The notes under the pieces are model-generated. The model made no database searches. It was not told the DNA's origin and saw nothing but the letters and a program-made list of their open reading frames with translations. Below are positions 48,688 to 57,487 of a DNA stretch of 64,000 nt, one piece after another. Origin of the DNA: a virus. Position 1 is the stretch's first letter, and every line of letters begins with the position of its first letter. Position numbers and translations under genes: made by a program. The stretch lies in IMG/VR virus record IMGVR_UViG_3300028388_003908, positions 79,152-143,151 of that record; one strand, written 5' to 3'.

Positions 48688-50825
48688 TAGAAACCTCCTA
48701 TAATGTCTTCTTGCTTGATTAGGAAAAGACACGAAGGACAGCCCAAAAGACGCTCGCTCACGCCATCTCTTCTCTTATAGCAGGTTCTCTTAAGAGGCAC
48801 TTCGCATTTAGGACAATGAGGGTGAATCTCATCTTTGCGCTGTCGATACTGGCGATTCTTAGCGCCCCAATAAAGAGCAGTCTTAGACTGACCATATCGA
48901 GACGCAACGCGGGAAGCACCCGTAGATACAGGCACGACCCCTAGTCCACCAGGCACCGAATCCTCAATGCTCTTAGGATCTACAGGATCAGATGATTCAT
49001 CAATCTCAAGATCCTCTACGGGCATCCTTGTAGAGCCGTGAGGAAACTGAACGTCAACCATACCGATACCAGGGAAAACCGCAAGAACGACACCTGACTG
49101 AGTTTCAGAGCCACCCATAAACGGATACACCTTATCACCAGGCTCAAACTGACGAGCCCTGCCCTGATAATCCGAATATACGGTCGCTCTTTTGTGTCTC
49201 ATGTTCGGTCCTCCGTATATATTGCGTCTCTCAATAAAAGATATATAAGAGCGGGCAATCCTTGCAGAAAGAGAGCCAGTTTTATCAAAGAAGGATTCCG
49301 TCTCGCCTTCTCCCTCTTCTCCCCCCTCAGAAGATTCTGAATCCTCATCGTCTATATCAAACGCGCTCTCTAAATCCGCTAAAGATGACTCTTCATTAGA
49401 CGCTATATCCAAGAACCTGCTCTGATAAGCCTCTTGCGTCTTATTATGCGTCTTGTACTGAGAGACGTTTTTAACTCTTTGCTCGCGCTCATAACGAGAA
49501 AGCACATCCTCATCTCCGCTGATCAGAGCTTGCAGATAATCCTCCTCTGTAAGCTCCTTCTTCTCTCCTTTGCCTTTGCCCTTACCCTTATCTCCCTTGT
49601 CATCCTCTTTATCCCGAGAAGATTCTCCTTCCCCGCTGACAAAGGACATACCATCGAGGGCCATGTTATTGATAAATTCCTTCAAGCGCTCTCGGGCAGC
49701 CTCAGAAATAGGCGCAGGACATTTCTGACCTACCGCTAAGACCTTACCTCCCATGTCTCCGTTGTCAGGAGAGGCGGGACAATAATTAGGATTTAGCTTC
49801 TCGATGAGACTGCCATAAGGGCCGTCTGCGCCTCCAACAGCGTTCACCCAATCCTCATCGCTTAGTTCGTTGAGATAATCTTTTCTTAACGATCTACGCG
49901 CTAGTCCGTTCCTTACTCTTACTGATCTGGCAGCCATGTCCATGGCTTGCTTTTTTCCCTCATCTGAAAGATCTGCGCTCTTGACAGACCTAACAATATA
50001 AGGATCGACACGACCGGATTTGTCTTCCCCATTAACCGCCATCACCGCGAGCAAGGAATCTCGGGCATCCTCTAGAGCCATCTTCTTAGACCCGCTCGAC
50101 TGACCGATAGCTTGCTCAAAGTTGACTAACGATTCTGCTCTCTGATCCTTGCCAAGAGCGCTGAAGCGCTTGATATGCTTCTCTCGCTCTGCTCTGCGCG
50201 CTATGTTCAGAGCATTACCCTTCATGTTGTCAAAATGACTAGAATCCACATCAAAGCTAGGATTGGTCATCACCTTATCTTTGATGCGTTCATGTACGGG
50301 ATTATCAACATCCTCTTTCGACATTTCGTCATAAAGATCGCTCTCGTCACCGTCCATGACTTGGCTGTAAGCGTCCTCTAGCTCTTTCTCTAAAGAATCA
50401 TCCTTTCTCTTAGAAGGCTTAGGGGACTTAGGGGACTTAGGGGACTTAGGGGAGCCTCCACCGGGTGCTGAAGACGTACCCCTACCTGAGCCTCCTTCTG
50501 ACCCACCTCCGGAGCCACCTCCTTTACCTTCCTCTCTGCTACGCTCAAGCTCCTTTAGATACTCCTCTCGGAAATCCTTTACAGCTTTAGGGTGTTTTTG
50601 ATTATAAGCGGTCGTGAATTTGATCTTATTGCCGGTCGATTTACTTGTGTAGGTTTTGTCCTTGAGCTTCTTGTTGACTCTCTTAACAACCTCTATATCG
50701 ACTTTAGGACCTTTCTTGGATTCTGTCTCCTCAGGTTCCTCTTCACCTTCTCCCTCAGGAACAGGCTCTTCTGCGCTTAGGTATCTTGACGCAATCCTAC
50801 TCGCTAGTCCTCTGTTTTTAAACAT
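48687..50825 (-). CDS. Large low-complexity virion/internal protein with zinc ribbon
   Basis: 712 residues from ATG 50825. Disordered segments include Glu-rich, GSGGGSEGGSG and KSPKSPKSPK repeats. Three copies of a basic helical motif occur: ASRIASRYL (~8-16), SARIARSYI (~525) and ASRVASRYG (~655). A small beta domain (EPGDKVYPFMGGSETQSGVV) is KOW-like. A C-terminal Cys4 ribbon (HCPKCEVPLKRTCYK, LLGCPSC) follows. Located between the protease and portal blocks; a prohead internal protein is likely. Not recognised as a named family. Confidence 0.55.
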   Translation of the reverse strand: MFKNRGLASRIASRYLSAEEPVPEGEGEEEPEETESKKGPKVDIEVVKRVNKKLKDKTYTSKSTGNKIKFTTAYNQKHPKAVKDFREEYLKELERSREEGKGGGSGGGSEGGSGRGTSSAPGGGSPKSPKSPKSPKPSKRKDDSLEKELEDAYSQVMDGDESDLYDEMSKEDVDNPVHERIKDKVMTNPSFDVDSSHFDNMKGNALNIARRAEREKHIKRFSALGKDQRAESLVNFEQAIGQSSGSKKMALEDARDSLLAVMAVNGEDKSGRVDPYIVRSVKSADLSDEGKKQAMDMAARSVRVRNGLARRSLRKDYLNELSDEDWVNAVGGADGPYGSLIEKLNPNYCPASPDNGDMGGKVLAVGQKCPAPISEAARERLKEFINNMALDGMSFVSGEGESSRDKEDDKGDKGKGKGKGEKKELTEEDYLQALISGDEDVLSRYEREQRVKNVSQYKTHNKTQEAYQSRFLDIASNEESSLADLESAFDIDDEDSESSEGGEEGEGETESFFDKTGSLSARIARSYISFIERRNIYGGPNMRHKRATVYSDYQGRARQFEPGDKVYPFMGGSETQSGVVLAVFPGIGMVDVQFPHGSTRMPVEDLEIDESSDPVDPKSIEDSVPGGLGVVPVSTGASRVASRYGQSKTALYWGAKNRQYRQRKDEIHPHCPKCEVPLKRTCYKRRDGVSERLLGCPSCLFLIKQEDIIGGF

Positions 50826-51448
50826 TAGTCTCTCCTCTTGAAATCAGGATCGCCTTTGTGACCTCTACCCAAGCCTTCTAGATCCTTGTCCTCTACCCTC
50901 ATGCGATTACGCATTAAATCTTTACGAGGAGGCCTCTTCTTAGGCTTGACCTTAGACAGCTCTCTTATGTCGTCATCCTCTTTGTCAGTGACGCTCAGTG
51001 TAGCCATTCTCTTGAGAGCTACCCTGCGCGCCATGATATGCTGACAATCATGGAAATGCGCCATACGCTCGATTGAAGCCATTTTACGCACATCGAAACA
51101 CAGAGGCGCAAAACCCTTCCTGAGCGCCCTTAAAGCCTGCGCTATCGCAAGGTGCCCTTCATGCTCCTTCTTGGTCTCTAAACAATCAAGCCACTCGCCT
51201 TGTAGATCTCTCACCTCTTGAGCTTTACCGTCTAAAGGCTCCTCGTACTTGAAATCCTTATCCAAGGACACGGCCTCTTCAAACAGCGCTTCGATGGTGA
51301 GAAAATGCTTTCGGATACAATCACGACAGCGCTTGCGCGGATTGTTTAGATGATCCTCTAGCAAGCTCATCTGCTTACAGATCTCTCTCAAATTAAAGAG
51401 AGGATTCATAATAGGCAGTAAGCCCATTTTTTGCTCTTGTGCGCTCAT
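50825..51448 (-). CDS. Unknown helical protein with CxxC (portal-block gene)
   Basis: 207 residues from ATG 51448. The N-terminal half carries KRCRDCIRKHFLTIEALFEE, a Cys pair in a helical region that recurs in phages near portal genes. The C-terminal 60 residues are Lys/Arg-rich (KVKPKKRPPRKDLMRNRMRV). Its Shine-Dalgarno GGGGG lies in the 3' arm of the hairpin at 51455-51489, like the neck gene at 36017. Function unknown. Confidence 0.5.
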   Translation of the reverse strand: MSAQEQKMGLLPIMNPLFNLREICKQMSLLEDHLNNPRKRCRDCIRKHFLTIEALFEEAVSLDKDFKYEEPLDGKAQEVRDLQGEWLDCLETKKEHEGHLAIAQALRALRKGFAPLCFDVRKMASIERMAHFHDCQHIMARRVALKRMATLSVTDKEDDDIRELSKVKPKKRPPRKDLMRNRMRVEDKDLEGLGRGHKGDPDFKRRD

Positions 51449-51454
51449 AATAAA

Positions 51455-51489
51455 AAGCCCCCATCTGCATGATTTACAGATGGAGGCTT
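51455..51489 (-). terminator. 13-bp hairpin: terminator plus RBS mask
   Basis: The arms are 51455-51467 and 51477-51489 with a 9-base loop. The minus strand reads AAGCCTCCATCTG - loop - CAGATGGGGGCTT, followed by TTTATT and the ATG at 51448. One G-T wobble. It ends the module cassette (51515-52374) and covers the next gene's GGGGG. Confidence 0.65.
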
Positions 51490-51514
51490 AATAAAGAGAT
51501 TAAGAGGCTAAGTA

Positions 51515-51835
51515 TTAACCCTTAATGTTGTCCCTAGACTCTTGAATCACACTAAGGAACGTGCTCTCAAGGCTGTTGAGCGCGTCTAGGGTGTGACCTA
51601 CAAGTCTACCACCGCTAAAGTGCTCATAAACAACCTGGTCCCCGTCCTCGATCTTACCGCTCTTAACCGCGTCTTGCTCTGCCTTAGCTTGAGCCTTAGC
51701 GATAGAGACGAGCTTAGAGGTGAGATCATCAAACACCTTTTGGATGTCTGCGTCATACTTACCGGCGGCTGAGCGCTCAAGGCGCGCTACGCGCATCTCA
51801 AGCTCACGGATTACTTCACTAGCTGTTCTTCTCAT
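51515..51835 (-). CDS. Module protein MRRTASEVIRELEMRVARLE
   Basis: 106 residues from ATG 51835 behind GAAAGGATCTCTATT (the longer frame start at 51877 lies in the previous gene and is rejected). Residues 1-20 are the shared module. Residues ~26-106 are helical (DIQKVFDDLTSKLVSIAKAQ; DALNSLESTFLSVIQESRDN). It overlaps nothing else and is followed by a terminator-like hairpin. Candidate internal virion protein. Confidence 0.55.
   Translation of the reverse strand: MRRTASEVIRELEMRVARLERSAAGKYDADIQKVFDDLTSKLVSIAKAQAKAEQDAVKSGKIEDGDQVVYEHFSGGRLVGHTLDALNSLESTFLSVIQESRDNIKG
51776..51835. repeat. 60-bp dispersed repeat encoding the shared module
   Basis: The first 36 bases are identical to 36457-36492, with a few changes in the remaining 24. 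The core also occurs at 9687-9709. Related, more diverged copies are at 32167-32224 and 33145-33202. Confidence 0.7.
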
Positions 51836-51873
51836 AATAGAGATCCTTTCATTTCCAGCGTGTTTGCTTCTCA

Positions 51874-52374
51874 TCAATCCTCAGGATAAAAGAAGTATGA
51901 GTGCTTCTTATATTTCTTACGCTGTAGACGATTCTTTTTTCTGTTTGGATTCGGCTTGTTGCGAGATTTAGTCATAGACCTCACCCTTGTGGATTTGTTT
52001 CCTTTCCAAGATTTCTTCTGCCCCTTAGAAATCGCTCTAGCGTGAGCAGGGGAGAGGCGCTTGATAGCCATGCGATCCTCAGACAAGCGCTCCTCTAAAA
52101 TCTCCTCATCAAGAGCCTCGATCTCTGCGTCTAGCTCCAAAGAAGCGATACGGATTTCAAGCTCAGCGAGGTAATCACCTGCGCTCTTACTCTGAGTTAA
52201 ACCCTTAACGTGCACCCTATCGGCCTTAACCGAAAAGCGCAGACTAGGGAAATCTCGCCTCAGAAAAACATAAGCCTGAGAAGCCTCGTCATAATCCTCA
52301 AAGCCTAGATAACCACGACCGGTCTCTAAGACTTCAATACCTCTGCGCTCTAGCGCCTGTATTAAATCTTCCAT
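51874..52374 (-). CDS. Cassette protein with diverged module, basic tail
   Basis: 166 residues from ATG 52374 behind AAGGAGATTATT; the longer start at 52413 lies inside a hairpin and is rejected. Residues ~1-60 form an alpha/beta domain (LIQALERRGIEVLETGRGYL; ASQAYVFLRRDFPSLRFSVK). A diverged module (SAGDYLAELEIRIASLELDA) lies in the middle, then a strongly basic tail (SKGQKKSWKGNKSTRVRSMT...). It may bind DNA. Function unknown. Confidence 0.5.
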   Translation of the reverse strand: MEDLIQALERRGIEVLETGRGYLGFEDYDEASQAYVFLRRDFPSLRFSVKADRVHVKGLTQSKSAGDYLAELEIRIASLELDAEIEALDEEILEERLSEDRMAIKRLSPAHARAISKGQKKSWKGNKSTRVRSMTKSRNKPNPNRKKNRLQRKKYKKHSYFFYPED

Positions 52375-52386
52375 AATAATCTCCTT

Positions 52387-52411
52387 GACGTACATAGCGT
52401 AAATGTACGTC
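52387..52411 (-). promoter_or_regulatory. 9-bp perfect hairpin before the 52374 gene
   Basis: GACGTACAT - 7-base loop - ATGTACGTC (arms 52387-52395 and 52403-52411), placed between the portal stop and the Shine-Dalgarno AAGGAG. No U-run, so it is more likely a processing or translation element than a terminator. Confidence 0.5.
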
Positions 52412-52428
52412 ACATAAAGAGACTATTA

Positions 52429-54117
52429 TTAGAATCTACCACCATCCTCCGCAGGGGCTGCGTACTTGAGACCTAGATTCTCTGCGATCTTCTCCATCAC
52501 GTCTGAATTTTCAGCTATGGCTCTACCAGCCTCTCCGTAGATGCCTCTAAGAACCTCATTAAACTGAGAATCGTTGAGTGTCCACATATCGCGCTCTAGC
52601 TTCTGCTTTGTAAGCGCAGGGTCGATGTTCAGTAGCTCTAAGATCACATCAACGTCTAGAGACCCCTTCTGATACAGATTAAAGAGCGCGTCAAACGTGT
52701 CCTGATTATCTCTCAATCCGAGACGGGTAAAGCTCAGAGTAGGATGTATCACCACCTCCTCTCCGTCTTCATCTTCCTCTATAAAGCCCATGCGCTTACA
52801 CATAGGCTTGAGCATATTCTCCTCAACCATATCTTGTAGCACCTCACGCATAAGCATATAGCGCGTGTTAATGACCTCAAGATTGATTCTGTCTCCTGAG
52901 TAGCTAGATTCACCGCTCAATAAAGATTCGGTGACACCAAGTCCAGCGTACATCTGACGGTCTGTAATGTCGTACTCTCCGGAAAGCTCCAAGAGACGTG
53001 AATCAGCGCCCATCTCCTCCCATGATACTTGAAAGTTGGCGATGATCGAATAGTCCGGATCTTGTAGCGCTAGGTCTACTTGCTCACGAAGCGCCTCCAC
53101 GTCTGCCACGTCCATGTCCTCAGCATAGACAAGACGGATAGGTGTCATGTGACGAGAGGCGATTGAGGTCTGTGCCTGACGTAGCTTGTCTCGATAAACC
53201 AAGATACGGAGACAGCGCTCTAGCATGGAGTGACCGCGGGGCTCATACTGCGATTTCTTACGCGCCATAAAGTAGCAGAATGACCCGAGATCAGGATCGG
53301 TGTTTAATGGGATATTACGTCCATTACGGATAGATTCAACAACGTGCTCAGGCATAGACTCTGCGATGCGTAGCGCATTTGGGTCTTCCATAGAAGCGCG
53401 CTCGATCACGTCTTTGGTTTTAGAATCCGGAATAAGCTCGATGATCTTCTCATCTGTAAAAGGAAAGCTCTCCATGTGAACCTGCTCGGGAGGTAAAACT
53501 CTCACGGCAGTCCAGCCCTTATAGTTTTTCTTGAGCCAGCGATAGGCTCTCACCTCCGCGTCTTCTCTCTCTGACCAAATCTCCTCTACTTCACCGCTCT
53601 CCTCATTTAATTTACGAGACAACGTGTGAGTGACCTCCTTAGGTAGATCAGGATTATTATCCTCACAAAACACAAACACCTCTCCGAGCAGATTGTATTC
53701 GTGCAGGATCTCGATCAGACGATGGAGTAGTCCCACGCGCTTAGCCCATTTCTCACAGAAGCGTAGCGCTTCAAGCGCGAGATCACGATTCTTAGCCTTA
53801 GGCAGACCCAAGCGAACCTTAGATAAAGGAAGCTCTGTGTGCAGATCTACCGCCTGCCCAACGAAAGGATCGGTGCGGTAGAAAAATCGGAAATAATTGC
53901 GCTGTTCGTCTTGGCTCTGAGGTAGCTCAAGAAAATCTGTAGAAAGCTCAGGAGAGTAGAAGTTACCGCCTGACCCGAGCATTGAACCTCCCGCGGTTGT
54001 AGCGACCTTTACGCGAGATCTCATATCGGAGGCTTTTAATTTGCGCGCCTTTGAGACCTGCGCTTTTGAGCGCACCTCCTCTAAAGGTATCTCTAAATCA
54101 ATCTCGGTTTTGCTCAT
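52429..54117 (-). CDS. Portal protein
   Basis: 562 residues from ATG 54117 (AAGGTTGTGAAGA). The portal pattern: RTDPFVGQAVDLHTELPLSK, helical wing and stem (HRLIEILHEYNLLGEVFVFC), RRSHSMLERCLRILVYRDKL-like crown region (actual: RGHSMLERCLRILVYRDKLR), and YAGLGVTESLLSGESSYSGD, typical of phage portals. It sits directly downstream of the terminase and a small gene. It forms the dodecameric ring through which DNA is packaged. Confidence 0.85.
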   Translation of the reverse strand: MSKTEIDLEIPLEEVRSKAQVSKARKLKASDMRSRVKVATTAGGSMLGSGGNFYSPELSTDFLELPQSQDEQRNYFRFFYRTDPFVGQAVDLHTELPLSKVRLGLPKAKNRDLALEALRFCEKWAKRVGLLHRLIEILHEYNLLGEVFVFCEDNNPDLPKEVTHTLSRKLNEESGEVEEIWSEREDAEVRAYRWLKKNYKGWTAVRVLPPEQVHMESFPFTDEKIIELIPDSKTKDVIERASMEDPNALRIAESMPEHVVESIRNGRNIPLNTDPDLGSFCYFMARKKSQYEPRGHSMLERCLRILVYRDKLRQAQTSIASRHMTPIRLVYAEDMDVADVEALREQVDLALQDPDYSIIANFQVSWEEMGADSRLLELSGEYDITDRQMYAGLGVTESLLSGESSYSGDRINLEVINTRYMLMREVLQDMVEENMLKPMCKRMGFIEEDEDGEEVVIHPTLSFTRLGLRDNQDTFDALFNLYQKGSLDVDVILELLNIDPALTKQKLERDMWTLNDSQFNEVLRGIYGEAGRAIAENSDVMEKIAENLGLKYAAPAEDGGRF

Positions 54118-54325
54118 TCTTCACAACCTTCTTAATGACCGTCTTGAGTAGCTTCACCTGGTCCGGCTCCCCTTTAAAGAAGCTAGACCATTTACCGCCG
54201 TTACCCTTGTAGATGTCCGTTATTTTACTCAGTAATAAATCGCTCGGACTGGCGATCCCATGCGAGAGCACAAGTATTCTCGCTATCACCCTAAAATCAG
54301 CCCTTTTATGTGTTCTAGGTGTCAT
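54098..54325 (-). CDS. Small basic protein between terminase and portal
   Basis: 75 residues. ATG 54325 (AGAGGTAGATGAC upstream) is preferred over the longer frame start at 54403, which would overlap the terminase by 77 bases. Mostly helical and Lys-rich (LLLSKITDIYKGNGGKWSSF; VKLLKTVIKKVVKNEQNRD). It overlaps the portal start by 20 bases. Function unknown. Confidence 0.5.
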   Translation of the reverse strand: MTPRTHKRADFRVIARILVLSHGIASPSDLLLSKITDIYKGNGGKWSSFFKGEPDQVKLLKTVIKKVVKNEQNRD

Positions 54326-54326
54326 G

Positions 54327-56147
54327 TCATCTACCTCTCTTAAACATAGCTCTAGGCATACGCTTCTCATCAGAGCCGGCGCGCACCTTATTAGGTTGAG
54401 CAAAGACCTTGCCCGAGTTGTGATAAGAGGATCTTCCTATCCTAGAACCAGCCATGTACTTCTCTTTACCGATGTTGTTTGAAGCGAGCCATATCATACG
54501 AACGAGCGCGTCTGACATATCATCATGCTTACCCTGCACCTGAGGCGCCTCCACGGTGATAACGTGCTTGCTCTCGACCTTAGCTTGTAGCTCCAAAAGC
54601 TCTAGCAGATAAGGCTCGCTTCCCTGCGTCTCCGCGTCCTTTCGATCATAGAGAGATAGCTTACGATCCCACATCAAATCCTTGAAGTTCTGGAACATCT
54701 GAGAGGTAAGGTTTTTTGTCATCGACACGGATTTAAGCTGTGATAATCCGCGCTTGTTCAGCGCTTGCTCAAAAGGAATCCCCGCCCATTGATCGAAGAT
54801 TCCTTCCACAATATAGAAGCGCTTTGTCATCGCCAACACCCAATCGGCAACGTCATCAAACTCAAGACGCTCTTTATCCTTGAAATCACCCTCACCCGCT
54901 TTGATCTGCTCAACAAGATCTAAGACAACCTGACCGTCTTGCTCTAGGTGACCGATAGCGAGCGCTGAACCGTCACCCACAAGACCAAGGTCAATTCCCA
55001 TGAAATGAGGCTTGCGCGCCGGCGCATTACGAGCAGGTCTACGAGAAGGATCAACACAAGCGAAAAGGTCCTCACGCTTCTCGATCCAACCTCTTGTGCG
55101 GTCGGTAAACTCGCCACCGTACTCGGTGAAGAACACGGCCGCGTTCTTGAGATAATGCTTTTCAAACTCCTCCGCAGGTACGGTAGGATTTACCTCCCAT
55201 GTTGGCGCTTGAACAGCTAGGATGTTCTCGCTCGCTTTACCGCCTCTCATACCAATCTGAAAGAGCGTATAAAACAACCCCTGCTTACCTAAAGGAGAGG
55301 AGATCAGAATCACGCGACCTTCAACGTCCCCGATAGGCACCGTAGGATTATCCGAATCTTTAGGAGAGTATGCAGAGGTAGAAGGCACGACCGCGTTATA
55401 GACCTCTTCTGCTCCCGATTGACCTGCGTTCGGAAAGTGCGCTACCTCGTCAAGTATTACGCAGATATTACCTGCACCGCGAAGCCCCTTAGCCACACAA
55501 GATCTGAACGTGACCTTGAGCGTAGCCTTAGCGTCAGGATTCTCTATATAGCGACCGTATCTTTCAACATCTTTAGGTGTCTGAAAGCGCGCATAAGACA
55601 TAGTGTTATTAGCGGTGTAAGGCCCAAAAAAACCACAATTGCGGTAGTGACCTGACACCTCTTGATAGAGCAACCCCGCCTGATCCTTATCGGTCGCTAC
55701 AGAGATGATCTGTATATTATTGGAAGCAGGCAATCCGTAGTATTTTTGAGGGTCCTGTTTACGGATTAGCTTGTATGTCTCATAGGCCGCGATACAAGCG
55801 GAAATAGTCGTCTTACCCGAGCGCCTCCCGATTGATAGGATCATCTCTCGTCTCTGCTTACCGGGTATGACCTCCCCTATATTACAGCGCCCTTCATCAT
55901 AGAGCTTCTTGAGATAACTCTTCTCAGTATGCTCCTCCCAATCCCTGCGCCTCCAATCGGAGATTTTGAAGGTCTTTTTGTCGTCTAGCTCTATTCCGTA
56001 GTGAGCTTTAAGAATAACCCTCTGCACAGGAAAAAGCGTCATTCTCAAGCCCCAACTGGACTCAACAAACTCAATAATATTCGCGTCCTTTTCGGACTGC
56101 TTACCTGCCTTGGCGGAGGAGGAGATTGCGATGGAGGATAAGCTCAT
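54327..56147 (-). CDS. Terminase large subunit
   Basis: 606 residues from ATG 56147, overlapping the previous stop (TGATG; SD GGAGAAGGTCTG). Walker A SIGRRSGKTTISACIAA (~103), Walker B ICVILDEVAHF (~226), motif LISSPLGKQGLFYTLFQI, and the RNase H-like nuclease with IDLGLVGDGSALAIGHLEQD (~381) and later DDMSDALVRMIW. It cuts and pumps DNA into the prohead. The three acidic nuclease residues cannot all be assigned by eye. Confidence 0.9.
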   Translation of the reverse strand: MSLSSIAISSSAKAGKQSEKDANIIEFVESSWGLRMTLFPVQRVILKAHYGIELDDKKTFKISDWRRRDWEEHTEKSYLKKLYDEGRCNIGEVIPGKQRREMILSIGRRSGKTTISACIAAYETYKLIRKQDPQKYYGLPASNNIQIISVATDKDQAGLLYQEVSGHYRNCGFFGPYTANNTMSYARFQTPKDVERYGRYIENPDAKATLKVTFRSCVAKGLRGAGNICVILDEVAHFPNAGQSGAEEVYNAVVPSTSAYSPKDSDNPTVPIGDVEGRVILISSPLGKQGLFYTLFQIGMRGGKASENILAVQAPTWEVNPTVPAEEFEKHYLKNAAVFFTEYGGEFTDRTRGWIEKREDLFACVDPSRRPARNAPARKPHFMGIDLGLVGDGSALAIGHLEQDGQVVLDLVEQIKAGEGDFKDKERLEFDDVADWVLAMTKRFYIVEGIFDQWAGIPFEQALNKRGLSQLKSVSMTKNLTSQMFQNFKDLMWDRKLSLYDRKDAETQGSEPYLLELLELQAKVESKHVITVEAPQVQGKHDDMSDALVRMIWLASNNIGKEKYMAGSRIGRSSYHNSGKVFAQPNKVRAGSDEKRMPRAMFKRGR

Positions 56148-56797
56148 CAGACCTTCTCCATCTTGCTCTTAGCTTCCCTCACCCAATCGTCATCATCTAC
56201 GAATTTAGCGAAGTTGGCGAAGATGGTTTCTGCCATCTCAGGTCTAACACCAGCCTCATCACAAGCCTTTCTAAAGGTCTCCGCGATATGACCAAAGACA
56301 ATCTGAAAGGACTTGCTCTCAAGGTCGAGCGATTTTGATGAGACTAGCTCGCGCTTCTTCAACCATACGTCACCTACAGCGCGTAGCGCGTTAACACGTC
56401 TCAAGGATATCTGAGATGTAGATTCCCCTCGCTTCTCAGCCTCCTCGCGCTCAAATGCGAGAGAAGCTGTCTCCTCTGCGAGACCTTTGATGACCGAATC
56501 GAGAACATCGGAAGAATCTAGGTCGCTGTTGACAGCGTTATTGACCCCATCCTTCTTGATGTAATCCTTCTTGATCACCTTGTTCTTTTCGGCAGGGGTG
56601 GCAGCCTTTTGAACCTCTTTTTCAAGAGAAGGCTTACCGGGCGAACCGAACATAAAGACCGGCGCGCCTTTGTCGTTGAAATCGGGAACATCCGTGTCCT
56701 TAATGTCTTTAATCTTACGCCACAAGCTCTTGCCATTAGGGTCTTTCACTCTAATCCTAACAGCACCTTCAGGTATTGGAAAATTAAAAGCAGACAC
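56147..56797 (-). CDS. Putative small terminase-like protein
   Basis: 216 residues from GTG 56797 (AAAGGGGTATGCGCT). The N-terminus is beta-like (MSAFNFPIPEGAVRIRVKDP); from ~100 it is helical (RVNALRAVGDVWLKKRELVS; IAETFRKACDEAGVRPEMAE). It immediately precedes the large terminase with coupled translation, the usual place of the small subunit that recognises the packaging site. No helix-turn-helix is clear, so this is positional inference. Confidence 0.5.
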   Translation of the reverse strand: MSAFNFPIPEGAVRIRVKDPNGKSLWRKIKDIKDTDVPDFNDKGAPVFMFGSPGKPSLEKEVQKAATPAEKNKVIKKDYIKKDGVNNAVNSDLDSSDVLDSVIKGLAEETASLAFEREEAEKRGESTSQISLRRVNALRAVGDVWLKKRELVSSKSLDLESKSFQIVFGHIAETFRKACDEAGVRPEMAETIFANFAKFVDDDDWVREAKSKMEKV

Positions 56798-56810
56798 AGC
56801 GCATACCCCT

Positions 56811-57476
56811 TTAGTTGATGATCATAGGATCAATGCCGGTAGAGCGTATGAAAACCCTTGCGTTGGATTTTCCGTTAACGGAAGGATCATACAGCGTGTT
56901 GCCGTCTACGCTCAAAATGAGAAACGGAGGGTTCCCATTAAACAGATTAAACGCAACCGACCTAATACTCAAGATAAGAGGGTCTGTAGGGGTCACGCTC
57001 TTGACAATAACCTGCGTAGCGTCATTAGGATCAACGCTCGCTTTCACCCCCAAATCGAGATGATTGAGCGCAGAAGATAAAGAGCTTGCTACGTCTGAAG
57101 GATTACCTTGCGCGTTGCCTTGACCTACCCCGAAATCAGAGCCAGCCTCTAGCGTTCTAATGCTAGAGCTATCCTCTAAGCCACCTGCCCAAATCTGTAT
57201 CGTGTCCTTATCGTAAAAAGGAGGACCTGCGACCACGTTTGTGTTGCCGTACTCGGTTGAGTTCACCTTGATAATGGCGGTAGGAGACTGAGCACCTACA
57301 AGACCATGAAAGCCAACACCCTCGGGTGAGGTGATCACCTGCGATTGAAAAGATTGTCGAATCGCCACAGGATTTCCAGCCTCTCCCTTGCTAGGGTCAG
57401 ACGAGCGCTCAAGATGAGCGACCAACATCTTAAAGGGAGGGGAGGTAGCAATCCTCTTTCTGTATGTCTCAGCCAT
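56811..57476 (-). CDS. Unknown structural protein near terminase
   Basis: 221 residues from ATG 57476 (AAGGAGAATCGAC). Beta-rich with a short helical start (RKRIATSPPFKMLVAHLERS; IIKVNSTEYGNTNVVAGPPF), similar in style to the repeats in the sheath gene. No domain recognised. Located 13 bases upstream of the putative small terminase. Confidence 0.5.
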   Translation of the reverse strand: MAETYRKRIATSPPFKMLVAHLERSSDPSKGEAGNPVAIRQSFQSQVITSPEGVGFHGLVGAQSPTAIIKVNSTEYGNTNVVAGPPFYDKDTIQIWAGGLEDSSSIRTLEAGSDFGVGQGNAQGNPSDVASSLSSALNHLDLGVKASVDPNDATQVIVKSVTPTDPLILSIRSVAFNLFNGNPPFLILSVDGNTLYDPSVNGKSNARVFIRSTGIDPMIIN

Positions 57477-57487
57477 GTCGATTCTCC

